A stretch of 64,000 nucleotides of DNA from positions 156,501 through 220,500 of the forward strand of contig NZ_CP038255.1 in assembly GCF_004564135.1 (NCBI RefSeq). The letters run 5' to 3'. The position numbers and the translations under genes were made by a program. Each line of letters begins with the position of its first letter. Positions within the stretch are counted from its first letter, which is position 1. This stretch comes from Terasakiella sp. SH-1 (lineage in GTDB: Bacteria > Pseudomonadota > Alphaproteobacteria > Rhodospirillales > Terasakiellaceae). Below the pieces are notes generated by a model. It did not search any database. It saw only the letters and a program-made list of their open reading frames with translations, and was not told the origin of the DNA. Positions 28,279 to 37,278 of this stretch are shown in pieces.

Positions 28279-29579
28279 GATTTTGCCTCGGTAATCTGGA
28301 CATGTTGTTCACGCCCAAAATAACGACGTGCCCAATATGTGGTGGTTTCATCAAGATAGGCTTTCAGCTCTGTCATGCTGACATCGCCATTTTGATTGCC
28401 ATAAGGTGCACGGTCCGCCTCACCACTTACACCCAGCAGGAAATATTTACTAAACAGGCTGTGGGTGCCATCTGGTTCCCAGGATGCAATTTGTTGCGGT
28501 CCCCCTGCGGTAATAACTGTGATATTTTGCGGCACGGTTGTTTGACGGGAGCGAATAAAGACAGGGGAAGCTTTTTCGACGATCTGACCGCTTTGGCTAT
28601 TACCTGAAAAACAGGCTTCTAAAACCACTGTTCTTTTGCGTGCGGGGATGAGAGACAGGTTGCGATAAAGCGTTTCAATGGAAAAGCCATTTAGCGAAAT
28701 GCGCGCTGCATCGGCATCACTGGGGACAAGATAGCTCATGCCTGCCTTGGTATCTGGTGCGCCATGACCGACATAAAAGACATAGAGATTGGAGCGGTTG
28801 GGTTTGACCCAATCATAAAGCTGGGCTTGATGATTGTCCTTTGTGCCAAAAACGCGGATCATCTGGGCTTGGGTGGCATCTTTGATCTCGATGATGTTTT
28901 TGGGGTTAATGCCCAAGGTCTGTTCGGCATAGAGGCGATAGCCTTTGGCATCGGCATAAGCGGGGCGCACGTCGGGAATATCACTGGCGTTTTTGGAATA
29001 ATCGGCATTTGAAATAATAACGGCAATGTCATCCGGGCGTGCATTGCCCTTGGGAAAATCCGAAATCACAGGTGTTTGGGGGAAGTTTGACAGGCCGGGA
29101 CCCGCAGCGACTTGCGGGGCAAGAGGCTGTGCAGGTGTATTTCCTATATAATTTGGCATTTGCAGGCCAGCATATGTGGTGTTTTGCCAGCGACTGGCAA
29201 GATAGGATTTTTCTTCGCTCAGGGAAAAGGCAGAACCGATTTGGCGGGCTTCAATGAAACCACGGGCTTCGAGATATTCATTTTCCTGAACATAGAAATC
29301 CTCATCGAAACTATCGCCCCCATCAGCGCTGTCTCCGCCACCGCCGCTATCTCCTGAGGCACCCCCGTCTCCGCCGCCACCGTCTCCGCCGCCATCTCCG
29401 TCACCGTCTCCGCCGTCATCTCCGTCGTCACCATCATCCCCGTCTCCATCGCTGTCTCCATCCCCATCGGCCATTGCCGAGGAAATAAATAGCCCTTCAT
29501 CAGGCCCTGTTATGGGGAGCGAGTAGAGGGACAAAAGCAGGAAAGCACACAGGATACGGCTGGGCAGGCTATTCATCAT
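28275..29579 (-). CDS. Exported caspase-like (C14/metacaspase-type) peptidase
   Basis: 434 residues. A signal peptide or anchor (to about 35) precedes a highly acidic, low-complexity segment of Asp, Gly and Ser (about 38-95), then a helical linker and a caspase-fold domain from about 185. The catalytic dyad is visible: His272 in FYVGHGAPD and Cys323 in LEACFSGNS. IAVIISNADY opens the domain in the usual place. The enzyme is predicted to cleave after basic or acidic residues depending on subtype, which cannot be decided here. It is co-translated with a lipoprotein, sits in a cluster with DUF4384-like and LPP20 proteins, and has a CTGACA repeat upstream. Confidence 0.8.
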   Translation of the reverse strand: MMNSLPSRILCAFLLLSLYSLPITGPDEGLFISSAMADGDGDSDGDGDDGDDGDDGGDGDGDGGGDGGGGDGGASGDSGGGGDSADGGDSFDEDFYVQENEYLEARGFIEARQIGSAFSLSEEKSYLASRWQNTTYAGLQMPNYIGNTPAQPLAPQVAAGPGLSNFPQTPVISDFPKGNARPDDIAVIISNADYSKNASDIPDVRPAYADAKGYRLYAEQTLGINPKNIIEIKDATQAQMIRVFGTKDNHQAQLYDWVKPNRSNLYVFYVGHGAPDTKAGMSYLVPSDADAARISLNGFSIETLYRNLSLIPARKRTVVLEACFSGNSQSGQIVEKASPVFIRSRQTTVPQNITVITAGGPQQIASWEPDGTHSLFSKYFLLGVSGEADRAPYGNQNGDVSMTELKAYLDETTTYWARRYFGREQHVQITEAKS

Positions 29580-29634
29580 CAGGTCAACCAGTTTTCACAG
29601 AAATATAAATCTGGATTAACGCTAAAGGGATAAC

Positions 29635-29651
29635 CTTACGAGAAGCTGACA
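29635..29651 (-). promoter_or_regulatory. OmpR-type direct repeat upstream of the caspase-like gene
   Basis: CTTACG-AGAAG-CTGACA (plus-strand reading), 11-base period, 56 bases before the caspase ATG, in the 82-base spacer after hypF. It is the weakest match of the four but has identical geometry. Confidence 0.45.
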
Positions 29652-29661
29652 GGCCCTGATT

Positions 29662-31953
29662 TTAACTGCGGGCACAAGCGATTAAAGCCTGACCAAGGGA
29701 AATTGCCCCATCATTGGCGGGGAACTTTTGGGGCAGGAGGAGAGTGTAGCCTTCTTTTTCCAGATAAGCCCGTGTCTCTTTGATCAACAGGCGGTTTTGA
29801 AACACACCGCCGCATAAGGCAATGGTGTCAAATTCATGCTTAGCACTCAGTCTGTTTACTTGTTGGCTGATGACAGAGGCTAGGGTCTTATGGAATTTCC
29901 GGGCTATGAGACATGGATCAACATTTTTATGTAAATCTTCTAATAGTCCCGCCCATAAGGGCGACCAGTCGGTGAGATATGTTTGATTGTAGGGACCGCA
30001 GGAAAGAGAAGTCTGTTCAGCCAGTTGTTCCAGCAAGATGGCGGCTTCACCCTCATAACTGATTTGGTCAAAACAAATATCAAGGGCAGCGGCCACCGCA
30101 TCAAATAATCGTCCGGCACTGCTGGCAGGGGGGACGTTTAATTTCTTTTCCAGCATCTGTTCACACAGGCGCAGGTTCTTGCCGGTCAGTTTTTGGATGA
30201 CAGGTAAGTCGGCGTAGCTTGTGTTCACCTGATCCCAACCGATGGCGTCAACCAGATGGGCATAAAGATTGCGCCAGGGTTGGCGCATGGCTTGTTCACC
30301 ACCCAGTAATGGAATAGCCGGGATATGGGCAAGGCGGGTACCGATGGTATAATCGGCCCGTAAAAATTCACCGCCCCAAATATCCCCGTCTTCTGACAGG
30401 CCAAGCCCATCCAACACAATACCTAAAACAGGTGGGTGATCTTTGGGCAGGCCGTATTCTCCCATCACAGCGGCGATATGGGCATGATGATGTTGCACAC
30501 CTTCGATGGGCACATCATGATCAGCAGCCAATTGTTGTCCCCATTTGGTTGGGAGAAAATCGGGGTGGAGGTCACAGGCAATGACGTCAGGTGTGAATTC
30601 ATGTAAGGCGCTGTAAAGGTCGATATTCTTTCTGAAATCCTGATGGGCCAGCACATTTTCCTGATCCCCCATATGTTGGGAGACAATCAATTGTCCATCT
30701 TTGGCAAGGCAGAAGGTGTTTTTCAGTTCTGCCCCCATGGCAAGAACTTGTAAGTCCCGGTTAAATCCATCGGGCACGGCAATGGGGGCAGGGGCCATGC
30801 CACGGGCGCGACGCATCACATGCAGGGTTTGCCCATTATCACGTACAACGCAATCATCCAGCCGATTTTCAATGTCGCGATCATGCATGACGAAGAAATC
30901 AGCAATATGGGCAAGTTTGCCTTGTGCCTCTTGATTATGAATCACTTGTGGCTCGTGGCTCAGGTTGGCGGAGGTCAGAATAAGCGGGGCCTCCAGTTCT
31001 TGCATTAAGAGATAATGCAGGGGTGTATAGGGCAGCATGAAGCCTAAGGTTTTCTGATCCGGTGCAACACTGGGGGCAAGGGTATGTTTCTCTTTAGCTG
31101 GGAGTAAGACAATAGGAGCTGCGCTGGATGTCAGGGCCTTTTCTTCACGCACGTTGAAGATGGCAAAATGGGTGATCTGTTCCAGGTCTTTTGCCATTAA
31201 GGCCAGCGGTTTGGCAGGGCGTTTTTTGCGTTGTCGTAAGGTGGAAACAGCTTCTTGATTGCAGGCATCACAGGCCAAATGAAAACCGCCAATCCCCTTG
31301 ATGGCGAGAATATGCCCTTCTTTGAGCAATCGAGCGGCTTCTTTTAATACATCTGAGGCCGGATATTTCTGTTTGTTTTTGTCTTCCAACCAGACTTTGG
31401 GGCCGCAGGTGGCACAGGCGTTGGGTTGGGCATGAAAACGACGATCAGCCGGGTCTTCATATTCCTTTTGACACTCCGGGCACATTTTAAAAGCAGCCAT
31501 GGTCGTTTGTGCCCGATCATAAGGCAGGCCCTTGATGATAGACAGGCGTGGACCGCAATGGGTGCAATTGGTGAAAGGATAGCGGTAGCGTCGGTTTGTG
31601 GGATCAATGATTTCAGCACGGCATTCAGGGCACATGGCGGCATCAGGCACGATGTTGGTCTTGATTGTACTATGATCAGACTGAACGATGTTGAAATCAT
31701 CAAACTCTTCAACGGGAAGGGGGGATGTTTCCATATGGTCGATGCGGGCCAATGGTGGGCAGCCCCTTTGCAGGCATTGGCAAAACTCTTCAAGCTGTGA
31801 TGTGTTCCCAAAAGCACGGATCAGAACCCCTTCACCATCATTGAGAACTTCGCCGGTTAAGTCACACCCATGGGCGATATGCCAGACGTGGGGGCGAAAA
31901 CCGACACCTTGTACCAACCCGTTAATGCGTATGAGAAGTCCGTCTTTTGCCAT
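29662..31953 (-). CDS. hypF: Carbamoyltransferase HypF, [NiFe]-hydrogenase cyanide-ligand synthesis
   Basis: 763 residues with all HypF modules in order: acylphosphatase-like (LVQGVGFRPHVWHIA), two zinc-finger pairs (CPECRAE, CTHCGPRLS, CPECQKEYED, CATCGPK), a YrdC-like domain (about 200-375: PASD-KEAARLL, KRPAKPLALM) and a Kae1-like domain with HHHAHIAAVMGE. HypF transfers the carbamoyl group of carbamoyl phosphate to the HypE C-terminal cysteine for cyanide ligands of the active-site iron. Its ATG overlaps the hupV stop (TAATG), so it is the last gene of the hydrogenase cluster. Length is normal for the family. Confidence 0.95.
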   Translation of the reverse strand: MAKDGLLIRINGLVQGVGFRPHVWHIAHGCDLTGEVLNDGEGVLIRAFGNTSQLEEFCQCLQRGCPPLARIDHMETSPLPVEEFDDFNIVQSDHSTIKTNIVPDAAMCPECRAEIIDPTNRRYRYPFTNCTHCGPRLSIIKGLPYDRAQTTMAAFKMCPECQKEYEDPADRRFHAQPNACATCGPKVWLEDKNKQKYPASDVLKEAARLLKEGHILAIKGIGGFHLACDACNQEAVSTLRQRKKRPAKPLALMAKDLEQITHFAIFNVREEKALTSSAAPIVLLPAKEKHTLAPSVAPDQKTLGFMLPYTPLHYLLMQELEAPLILTSANLSHEPQVIHNQEAQGKLAHIADFFVMHDRDIENRLDDCVVRDNGQTLHVMRRARGMAPAPIAVPDGFNRDLQVLAMGAELKNTFCLAKDGQLIVSQHMGDQENVLAHQDFRKNIDLYSALHEFTPDVIACDLHPDFLPTKWGQQLAADHDVPIEGVQHHHAHIAAVMGEYGLPKDHPPVLGIVLDGLGLSEDGDIWGGEFLRADYTIGTRLAHIPAIPLLGGEQAMRQPWRNLYAHLVDAIGWDQVNTSYADLPVIQKLTGKNLRLCEQMLEKKLNVPPASSAGRLFDAVAAALDICFDQISYEGEAAILLEQLAEQTSLSCGPYNQTYLTDWSPLWAGLLEDLHKNVDPCLIARKFHKTLASVISQQVNRLSAKHEFDTIALCGGVFQNRLLIKETRAYLEKEGYTLLLPQKFPANDGAISLGQALIACARS

Positions 31954-33395
31954 TAATGCACCGTACAGACCATGCAGGGATCAAAAGAGCGCACAATATG
32001 TTGAACGGCCACGGGTTCGGTTTCCCCTTCGCGTACAGGAGTGCTGAGTAAGGCTTTTTCCAGTGGTCCCATGATCTCATTTTGATCGCGAGGGGAGAAA
32101 TTCCAGGTGGTCGGGGCGATGATTTGATAATTGGCAATCTGGCCGTTTTTAACTTTGAGCCAATGGCCCAGTGATCCGCGTGCAGCTTCGACCAATCCAA
32201 AGCCTTCGCCATCTTCATAGCCACCTTCGGGGTGATGGCAGAAGGTTTCGGTGGGGATGATTTGCTCAATCCAGTCTTCCATTTGTGGTAACAGTAAGGA
32301 AACTTCAAGCAGGCGGGCAATGACACGGGTGTGTACTGTCCCCCCATATTGGGCGATCAAATCTTCAATCAAGGGATGGCGGTTGATCAGGTGACGTGCC
32401 AAGGCACCGACCTCAACGGGCTGTCCATCCATACGCGGGGCCTTACACCAGCTATAGCCGCCATTATCTTCGCTAGCTGGCAGAGTTTGACCGTCAAAAG
32501 GATGCAGCGGTTTGGTGGCATGACGCATCCAGCTGTGTGAAACATCTTCGGTGATGAGAGCCGTGTTGAGTTGTTCAATGGTTTCATTTTGAAACAGACC
32601 CGCCTTGAAGAACTGTGCCTTGTTGCCATTTTCAACGCCATAACTCATGAAACGATCATAAGCCCGTCCTAACTTGTGGAGGTTAAGGGGCTTGCTGATC
32701 CGATAAAAACTCTGAAAATCTCCATTGCGCTCGGCTAAATTTTCAAGCTCCGTTTCATTTTTAAGGCTGTTAAATTCTTCAAGGGAGCAGGCAAAGAGGG
32801 TCTGTTCCAGAAAATGGCGCATGGCTGCAACGATGGCTTTCAGCTTGAACAGTTCCTGTTTTTCAAGGGCGCGTGTGACGCCACCGGGTTGTAGGCTCAG
32901 GGTATGGGGCCATTTCCCACCCATGAGTCCCACAAGATGGAAAAATTCAGCCCGTGCCTTTAAGAATTCTTTACCCGCTGTACCGCGAAGGGCACGAAAA
33001 CGGGTATGGATTTTGTCATGCCACGGCTCATCCTGATAAATCTCGCGGGCAAAATCGGGCATGAAGAACATATAAAAGTGGGTTAGATGGTCGGCAGCAT
33101 TTTCAGCAGCCAGAATGATATTCTGACTATAAAGCCCGTTATGGGGCACGGTGAGGTTCTGTACCGCTGCCAAGGCCCGTGCAGCAGCGATGGACTGGCT
33201 GATGGAACAAATACCACAGATGCGCGGCACATAAATCAGCGCATCACTTGGGTCGCGTCCTTGTAAGGTTTGTTCAAAGCCACGATAAAGCGGGGAGACC
33301 ACTTCGGCGCGTTGCACCGTGTCGTTTTTAATGGTGAGGTTGACCTTTAAATCCCCCTCAACCCGGTTGAAGGGACCGACAATAAGCTTGCTCAT
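31953..33395 (-). CDS. hupV: Regulatory (hydrogen-sensing) [NiFe]-hydrogenase large subunit HupV/HoxC
   Basis: 480 residues. The nickel ligand motifs are RICGICSISQS near residue 60 and DPCMVCTVH at the very C-terminus. The protein ends directly after that histidine, so no peptide is removed by an endoprotease, which is a hallmark of the hydrogen-sensor HupV/HoxC rather than the energy-converting enzyme. With HupU it forms the cytoplasmic H2 sensor that controls the kinase HupT. Its start overlaps the hupU stop by four bases. Confidence 0.95.
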   Translation of the reverse strand: MSKLIVGPFNRVEGDLKVNLTIKNDTVQRAEVVSPLYRGFEQTLQGRDPSDALIYVPRICGICSISQSIAAARALAAVQNLTVPHNGLYSQNIILAAENAADHLTHFYMFFMPDFAREIYQDEPWHDKIHTRFRALRGTAGKEFLKARAEFFHLVGLMGGKWPHTLSLQPGGVTRALEKQELFKLKAIVAAMRHFLEQTLFACSLEEFNSLKNETELENLAERNGDFQSFYRISKPLNLHKLGRAYDRFMSYGVENGNKAQFFKAGLFQNETIEQLNTALITEDVSHSWMRHATKPLHPFDGQTLPASEDNGGYSWCKAPRMDGQPVEVGALARHLINRHPLIEDLIAQYGGTVHTRVIARLLEVSLLLPQMEDWIEQIIPTETFCHHPEGGYEDGEGFGLVEAARGSLGHWLKVKNGQIANYQIIAPTTWNFSPRDQNEIMGPLEKALLSTPVREGETEPVAVQHIVRSFDPCMVCTVH

Positions 33396-34399
33396 TCCTC
33401 TTTCCCTTTGCTTTTGGGGGCATAGGTGATCTGTTCGGATACTGCATTAACGCTTAGGCGTTTGGGGGTTGCGGCCTTGGCGAGTGAGGCAAGCGCCACA
33501 AACCATGCTTTGGGCATATCGGTGGGCAGGCCGACAGGAATACCGGCGATTTTTGGTGTTTGTAAAAAGGCATGGCCGGGTTCTTCAAAACCGGGTTCGG
33601 TACAGGCAATGCAGGGATAGCCCCCTGTGATACAAGACCCGCTGCCATTCCAGGGGCGAATGTTGCAATCGCCTGCGGCCTGTGTGCCTTTACAGCCGAT
33701 ATTTTCCATTAAACAGCCTTGTTCACACAAGTTTTGCGCACTGGCCTTAAACTCATAAAATTCATTGCGCGAACAGCCGTGATGGACCAAGCGGTTGGAC
33801 AGAAACCTGGGGCGATAAAAAGAGTCAAGATCGCTGTGTGATAAACTGTCAGCCGCAATTTGATAGAGTGTTTCCATTACCCAGTCAGGATGGATTGGAC
33901 AGCCTGACAGGTTAATGACGGGAAGTCCGGCCCGGCTTAGAAAGTTTTTCCCCAGCAGGCCACCGCGAATATCGCCGTCAAAAACCATCCCGCGTGCTTC
34001 GGCTTCATTTAATCCGCCTGCGGTGATGCCGCCAAAGGCTGCGCAACTGCCCACGGCCATCACATAGTCACTGACATGGGCAAGCTCACTAATCAGGTCT
34101 TTCATGGGCTTGTTGTCAAAGCCACTGGCCATATGAAAGCGCCCGCTGCCATGGGGGCCAAACATGATGGACCCTTCAATACAGAAAATATCAATGCGAA
34201 GTTCCCCACTCAGGGCATCTTCCAATATTTTAACGGTTTCCCGTCCACTGGCCTGATTAAGGGAGGGGTGGGAGACAAGGCGGATATTGGCAAGTTCAAG
34301 GGCACTGTAAAGGTTCGGGCTTTCTGCACACATGAGTGAAAGCGAACAGCCGCCACAGCCCCCGGATTGCAGCCAGAGCATATTTTTCATCTCACTCAT
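33392..34399 (-). CDS. hupU: Regulatory hydrogenase small subunit HupU/HoxB
   Basis: About 335 residues from ATG at 34399, which overlaps the hupT stop as ATGA; an upstream in-frame start is less likely. The protein begins almost directly with LWLQSGGCGGCSLSLM (proximal FeS cluster) and lacks a Tat signal peptide, as expected of the cytoplasmic sensor. Further cluster cysteines are seen in CSRNEFYEF, CEQGCLMENIGCKGTQ and GYPCIACTEPGFEEPG. It carries electrons within the HupUV sensor complex. Confidence 0.93.
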   Translation of the reverse strand: MSEMKNMLWLQSGGCGGCSLSLMCAESPNLYSALELANIRLVSHPSLNQASGRETVKILEDALSGELRIDIFCIEGSIMFGPHGSGRFHMASGFDNKPMKDLISELAHVSDYVMAVGSCAAFGGITAGGLNEAEARGMVFDGDIRGGLLGKNFLSRAGLPVINLSGCPIHPDWVMETLYQIAADSLSHSDLDSFYRPRFLSNRLVHHGCSRNEFYEFKASAQNLCEQGCLMENIGCKGTQAAGDCNIRPWNGSGSCITGGYPCIACTEPGFEEPGHAFLQTPKIAGIPVGLPTDMPKAWFVALASLAKAATPKRLSVNAVSEQITYAPKSKGKEE

Positions 34400-35769
34400 T
34401 GAGCAACCTCTGGTCTTGGTAGGCATAAGGTAAAGACCGTCCCGCCATTTGGGTGATTGGCTCCGCTTAATCGTCCCCCCAGTTCTTCGGCCATATTAAA
34501 GCTGACCGATAAGCCAAGGCCCGTGCCTTTACCAATGGGTTTTGTGGTGAAAAAGGGTTCGAAAATATGGGTGAGGATGTCTTCATCAATGCCGGGGCCG
34601 TTGTCGTGCACGGCGACACAAATATGATCATCTTCGTGCTGATAGGAAATGCGAATTTCCGGCTTTTCAATCCCATCAAGGATATCAACCGCATTTTGGA
34701 TTAAATTAACGATAATCTGATGGACATATCCTTTTAAACCAAGGGCAACTCTTTCGCTGTGATCATCGTGAATGATCCTGGGTTTAACCTTGGCACTACG
34801 CACCACCCAGTTACTGGCTGTTGCAATGACAGGCACAAGATCAAAGGTGGATTTGGGTTCTGACTGTTTGGAAGAAAAGCGTTTCAGGTCATGGACAATA
34901 TCACTGACCCGTTCTACCCCTTCAACTGTGCCTTCAATCAGGGAGCCAAGATCGCCTGTCACTTTATCGACCTTCATCTCTGTTTTCAGGCGGGCTAGTT
35001 CCGCAGGATCAACATGCTGTTCCAATTTTTCCAGATAATTCATCAACACACTGCCATAGCGTTGCAAGACATAGACATTGCCGGAAATAAAGCTGATGGG
35101 GTTGTTCAATTCATGGGCGACGCCTGCAACCAGGCGACCAAGGGCAGCCATTTTTTCGGTGAAGATCAATTGCTGTTGGGTATCGCGCAGGCTTTGGTGT
35201 GCCTTGTCCAGTTTACTATAGGCGGCTTTGAGTTCGCCAAGAGAGCGCCCGATAATTACCAGCCCAACAACCCGGTTGCGGTGGTCACGCAACCAGGAAC
35301 AATTAAGCGACAGGCTGTAGGGGCGGTCATTATGATCGTTCAGGGCGATTTCAAAATCGGCCAGTTCCGTACTGTCGGCAATTGCTCCGCATAGGGTTTT
35401 AAAGGCTTCGTGATCTGAGATATGCACCAGATCGCCAAAGGTCAGGCTCAAAAGTTTTTCTTTGGACAATCCCGTTAATCCGACAAGGGCGGTATTGACC
35501 TGTTTGATGCGGCAATCCAGATCGCAGACCACCAGAATGTCGGTCATGGAACAGAGGATACTGTCAATGAACTGATGGGCCTCTTCCAGTTCATTATGTT
35601 TGTCTTCCAGCTGGACTTGCGACGTGACCAGATCGGAATAAATCCCATCCATTTTCTGAATGACATCAATCCAGACTTCATCGGAAGTCTCACCATCCTG
35701 GGCAAGTTTACCCATTTGTGCCGATGTTAGAAGCGACAGGGACTGTGCAAACTTTTCTGTCGTTTCCAT
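34396..35769 (-). CDS. hupT: Hydrogen-responsive sensor histidine kinase HupT/HoxJ
   Basis: 457 residues, soluble. A PAS domain at about 65-185 (CSMTDILVVCDLDCRIKQVN) is followed by HisKA with GVAHELNNPISFISGN and HATPase with LIQNAVDILDG, VHDNGPGID and GKGTGLGLSVSFNM. In Rhodobacter and Ralstonia this kinase is controlled by HupUV and in turn sets the phosphorylation of HupR. The gene lies between hupR and hupU, supporting that assignment. Confidence 0.92.
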   Translation of the reverse strand: METTEKFAQSLSLLTSAQMGKLAQDGETSDEVWIDVIQKMDGIYSDLVTSQVQLEDKHNELEEAHQFIDSILCSMTDILVVCDLDCRIKQVNTALVGLTGLSKEKLLSLTFGDLVHISDHEAFKTLCGAIADSTELADFEIALNDHNDRPYSLSLNCSWLRDHRNRVVGLVIIGRSLGELKAAYSKLDKAHQSLRDTQQQLIFTEKMAALGRLVAGVAHELNNPISFISGNVYVLQRYGSVLMNYLEKLEQHVDPAELARLKTEMKVDKVTGDLGSLIEGTVEGVERVSDIVHDLKRFSSKQSEPKSTFDLVPVIATASNWVVRSAKVKPRIIHDDHSERVALGLKGYVHQIIVNLIQNAVDILDGIEKPEIRISYQHEDDHICVAVHDNGPGIDEDILTHIFEPFFTTKPIGKGTGLGLSVSFNMAEELGGRLSGANHPNGGTVFTLCLPRPEVAQ

Positions 35770-35782
35770 TTAAACCTCGGCT

Positions 35783-37267
35783 TTATGCGTTGCTGGTTTC
35801 AGCAGCAGGGAGTAGTTCAACTTTTTCAAGTCCATAGCGTTCCAGCTTACCACGCAATCCGACCCGCGACAGCCCTAATTCTTCTGCGGCTTTGGTCTTG
35901 TTCCAACGGTGGCGCACAAGTGTTTCATAAAGAATTTTGACTTCGATATTTTCAATGCGTTCTTTCAATGTGCCATCAAAGGAATTGAGCAAGGACATTT
36001 CTTGTTGTTCTTCCGGTTCCACGGACATCAAAACGCGTGGGGAAAGCAGCTCAGCCCCCAGCATCTCGCCTTCTCTTGCCATGACGAGCATCCGTTGAAC
36101 TTCATTTTGCAGTTCACGCACATTGCCGGACCAGTGATAGGCTTTCAGGCAATTCATGGCTTCTTGGCTGATGCCGCTGACCTTTTTACCCAGGTTGCTC
36201 ATGGCTTGATCAAGCAGGTAATTGGCTAACACAGGGATATCATTGCGGCGCTCATGTAAGGGGGGCAGCTGAATGATCATGGCAGCAAGGCGGAAGTATA
36301 AATCTTTCCTAAACCGTCCCTCGCGTACTTCCTGTTCCAAATCCCGGTTGGTGGCGGCAATGACACGCACGTCAATTTTGCGGGTGCGTGTGGCCCCGAC
36401 CGGGCGGATTTCACCTTCTTGTAAGACGCGCAAGAGTTTGACCTGAAAGGCTTGGGAGACTTCACCGATTTCATCTAAAAAAACCGTACCGCCATCGGCG
36501 CGTTCAAACAGGCCGGTGTGATCATTTACTGCGCCCGTAAAAGCGCCCTTTTTATGACCGAAGAGTTCGCTTTCCAGCAATTCATCAGGCAAGGCCCCGC
36601 AGTTTTCCACCACAAAGGCTTTATCCCATCTCAGTGAATTATAATGAAGCGCACGCGCGGCCAGCTCTTTACCTGTACCAGACTCCCCACATAACAGAAC
36701 AGACACATCATAGCCCGCAATCTGTTGAATTTGATCACACACGCGGTCCATCGGGCTGTTTTGGGCGCGAATGATACCATTGTCATCCTGATAAGCATCT
36801 TTGAGTTTTTGACGCCGGGAATCCATAATCCGTTTGGCGCTATCCGCTGTCATTTTTAGCTCAATTGCCAGCAGTTCATTCTGGCGCTGGAGATCAAAAA
36901 GCTGTACGGCATTTTGTAAGGTCAGGATCAGTTTATCAGGTTGCCAGGGTTTGGTGATATATTGATAAATTCCAGCCTTGTTAATACCTGTGATGATGTC
37001 TTCGGCTTCGGTATAGCCTGAGATAATGATACGAATGGTTTCCGGCCATTTTTCACGGACTTCCTGTAAAAATTCCACCCCGGTCATTTCCGGCATAAGC
37101 TGATCACACAGGATCACCTGTATCCATTGTTCATTTAAGATTTCACGTGCTTGGCTGACGCTGGAGGCGGTGAAAACGGTGAAGTCAAAGGAAAGCGTGC
37201 GCTCCAATGTTTCCAGCGAACGAAGTTCATCATCAATGACAAGGATAGTGGCGTTGCTTTCAGACAT
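35783..37267 (-). CDS. hupR: NtrC-type sigma-54 activator HupR/HoxA
   Basis: About 494 residues from ATG at 37267, preceded by AAGGGTGA; a TTG at 37285 is less likely. A receiver domain (ILVIDDELRSLETL, acceptor Asp in ILCDQLMPEMTG) precedes an AAA+ domain with Walker A GESGTGKE, the sigma-54 loop GAFTGAVN and Walker B TVFLDEIGE, then a Fis-type helix-turn-helix (NKTKAAEELGLSRVGLRGKLERY). The intact GAFTGA agrees with -24/-12 promoters found before hupS and hupD. In related systems the unphosphorylated form is active. Confidence 0.93.
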   Translation of the reverse strand: MSESNATILVIDDELRSLETLERTLSFDFTVFTASSVSQAREILNEQWIQVILCDQLMPEMTGVEFLQEVREKWPETIRIIISGYTEAEDIITGINKAGIYQYITKPWQPDKLILTLQNAVQLFDLQRQNELLAIELKMTADSAKRIMDSRRQKLKDAYQDDNGIIRAQNSPMDRVCDQIQQIAGYDVSVLLCGESGTGKELAARALHYNSLRWDKAFVVENCGALPDELLESELFGHKKGAFTGAVNDHTGLFERADGGTVFLDEIGEVSQAFQVKLLRVLQEGEIRPVGATRTRKIDVRVIAATNRDLEQEVREGRFRKDLYFRLAAMIIQLPPLHERRNDIPVLANYLLDQAMSNLGKKVSGISQEAMNCLKAYHWSGNVRELQNEVQRMLVMAREGEMLGAELLSPRVLMSVEPEEQQEMSLLNSFDGTLKERIENIEVKILYETLVRHRWNKTKAAEELGLSRVGLRGKLERYGLEKVELLPAAETSNA

Positions 37268-37278
37268 ATTTTCACCCT

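Noticed and set aside
29300-29480. Repetitive GAC/GGT-rich DNA that could suggest a repeat array or CRISPR
   Set aside because: It is in frame with the caspase-like gene and encodes its Asp-Gly tract; there are no spacers of constant length.
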